Both the position numbers and the translations under genes were made by a program. From Rhodovulum robiginosum (GTDB taxonomy: Bacteria > Pseudomonadota > Alphaproteobacteria > Rhodobacterales > Rhodobacteraceae): a stretch of 64,000 bases of DNA. Within the stretch, counting starts at the first letter, position 1. Each line of letters begins with the position of its first letter. The notes under the pieces are model-generated. The model saw only the letters and a program-made list of their open reading frames with translations, was not told the origin of the DNA and did not search any database. The stretch lies in the NCBI RefSeq assembly GCF_003944755.1, contig NZ_RWGU01000048.1, positions 62,001 to 126,000 of the forward strand. Direction: 5' to 3'. Below are positions 63,844 through 64,000 of the stretch, in pieces.

Positions 63844-64000
63844 CTAATCGGGCGCCAGCATATAGCCTGCGCCGCGCACGGTTTGCAGGTAACGGGGCTG
63901 CTTGGGGTCGGCCTCGATCTTGCGCCGCAGCCGGGTGATCTGGACGTCGACCGCGCGTTCCTGCGCCTGGCCGCCGTCGCGGCCCAGGTCTTCCACCAGC
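63844..64000 (-). CDS. OmpR-type response regulator, C-terminal end (partial)
   Basis: The last 51 residues of a winged-helix DNA-binding domain, LVEDLGRDGGQAQERAVDVQI TRLRRKIEADP with the typical VQITRLRRKIE recognition helix and the strand pair RYLQTVRGAGYML. The receiver domain lies beyond the window end. The motif is close to what I remember of PetR, but the gene is not adjacent to petABC here, so no symbol is given. Confidence 0.88.
   Translation of the reverse strand, partial: LVEDLGRDGGQAQERAVDVQITRLRRKIEADPKQPRYLQTVRGAGYMLAPD

Overview
The window is a 64 kb piece of a high-G+C alphaproteobacterial chromosome, most likely from Rhodobacterales (Roseobacter/Paracoccaceae type). Evidence is the cytochrome bc1 operon petABC with a short Rieske protein, the FrcBCA-type sugar transporter with a ROK regulator, the dxs-ispA-xseB-deacetylase order, the MoaE-MoaD-PgsA-UvrC order and class III glutamate-cysteine ligase. 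Most genes are core housekeeping genes packed into short operons with 1-4 base (ATGA or TGATG) overlaps. No rRNA, CRISPR array, transposase or integrase was seen.

Layout. 1-9.9 kb: end of a small PH-like protein, a dihydroorotase-like gene that lacks key metal ligands, plsY, gshA, rsmE, ubiA, an OmpA-family protein with a coupled coiled-coil membrane protein, and moaE-moaD-pgsA. 9.9-18.4 kb: uvrC, a pteridine-reductase-like SDR, a Ca/Na antiporter, a 58-residue zinc-ribbon-like protein, an S49 protease, a large glycosyltransferase and aroC. 18.4-22.9 kb: a TPP riboswitch drives a thiamine ABC transporter with two tandem binding-protein genes (thiB-thiB-thiP-thiQ). 22.9-30.2 kb: petC/petB/petA, an outer-membrane barrel, GST, PaiB-like protein, mtaB and dapF.

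30.3-34.4 kb is the accessory part. It starts with tRNA-Lys and initiator tRNA-Met. A second copy of the 3' part of the tRNA-Met gene lies 1.4 kb downstream. Between the two copies is an orphan C-terminal toxin-like module, with the features I remember for colicin M, coupled by an ATGA overlap to a membrane-anchored four-cysteine protein that looks like its immunity partner. A lone exoY-like sugar transferase with an AT-rich promoter and degenerate sequence follow. This is the best candidate for something undescribed.

34.4-38.8 kb: sugar uptake operon frcBCA with a divergent ROK regulator. 38.9-40.1 kb: a pair coding for a ferric-reductase-like membrane protein and a Tat-exported intradiol-dioxygenase-like protein. 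40.4-47.9 kb: a GT4 glycosyltransferase, opgH, and an operon in which an ABC importer with a fused double permease is translationally coupled to opgC. 48.2-53.3 kb: cytochrome b561 and a glycerol operon glpD-glpK-Fe-alcohol dehydrogenase behind a GlpR-like direct repeat. 53.6-64 kb: a secreted RTX protein, an EamA exporter, HU, AMP nucleosidase, an epimerase-like protein, dxs-ispA-xseB-deacetylase and the end of an OmpR-type response regulator.

Functional assignments come from reading translated sequence and remembered family motifs. No database search was run.
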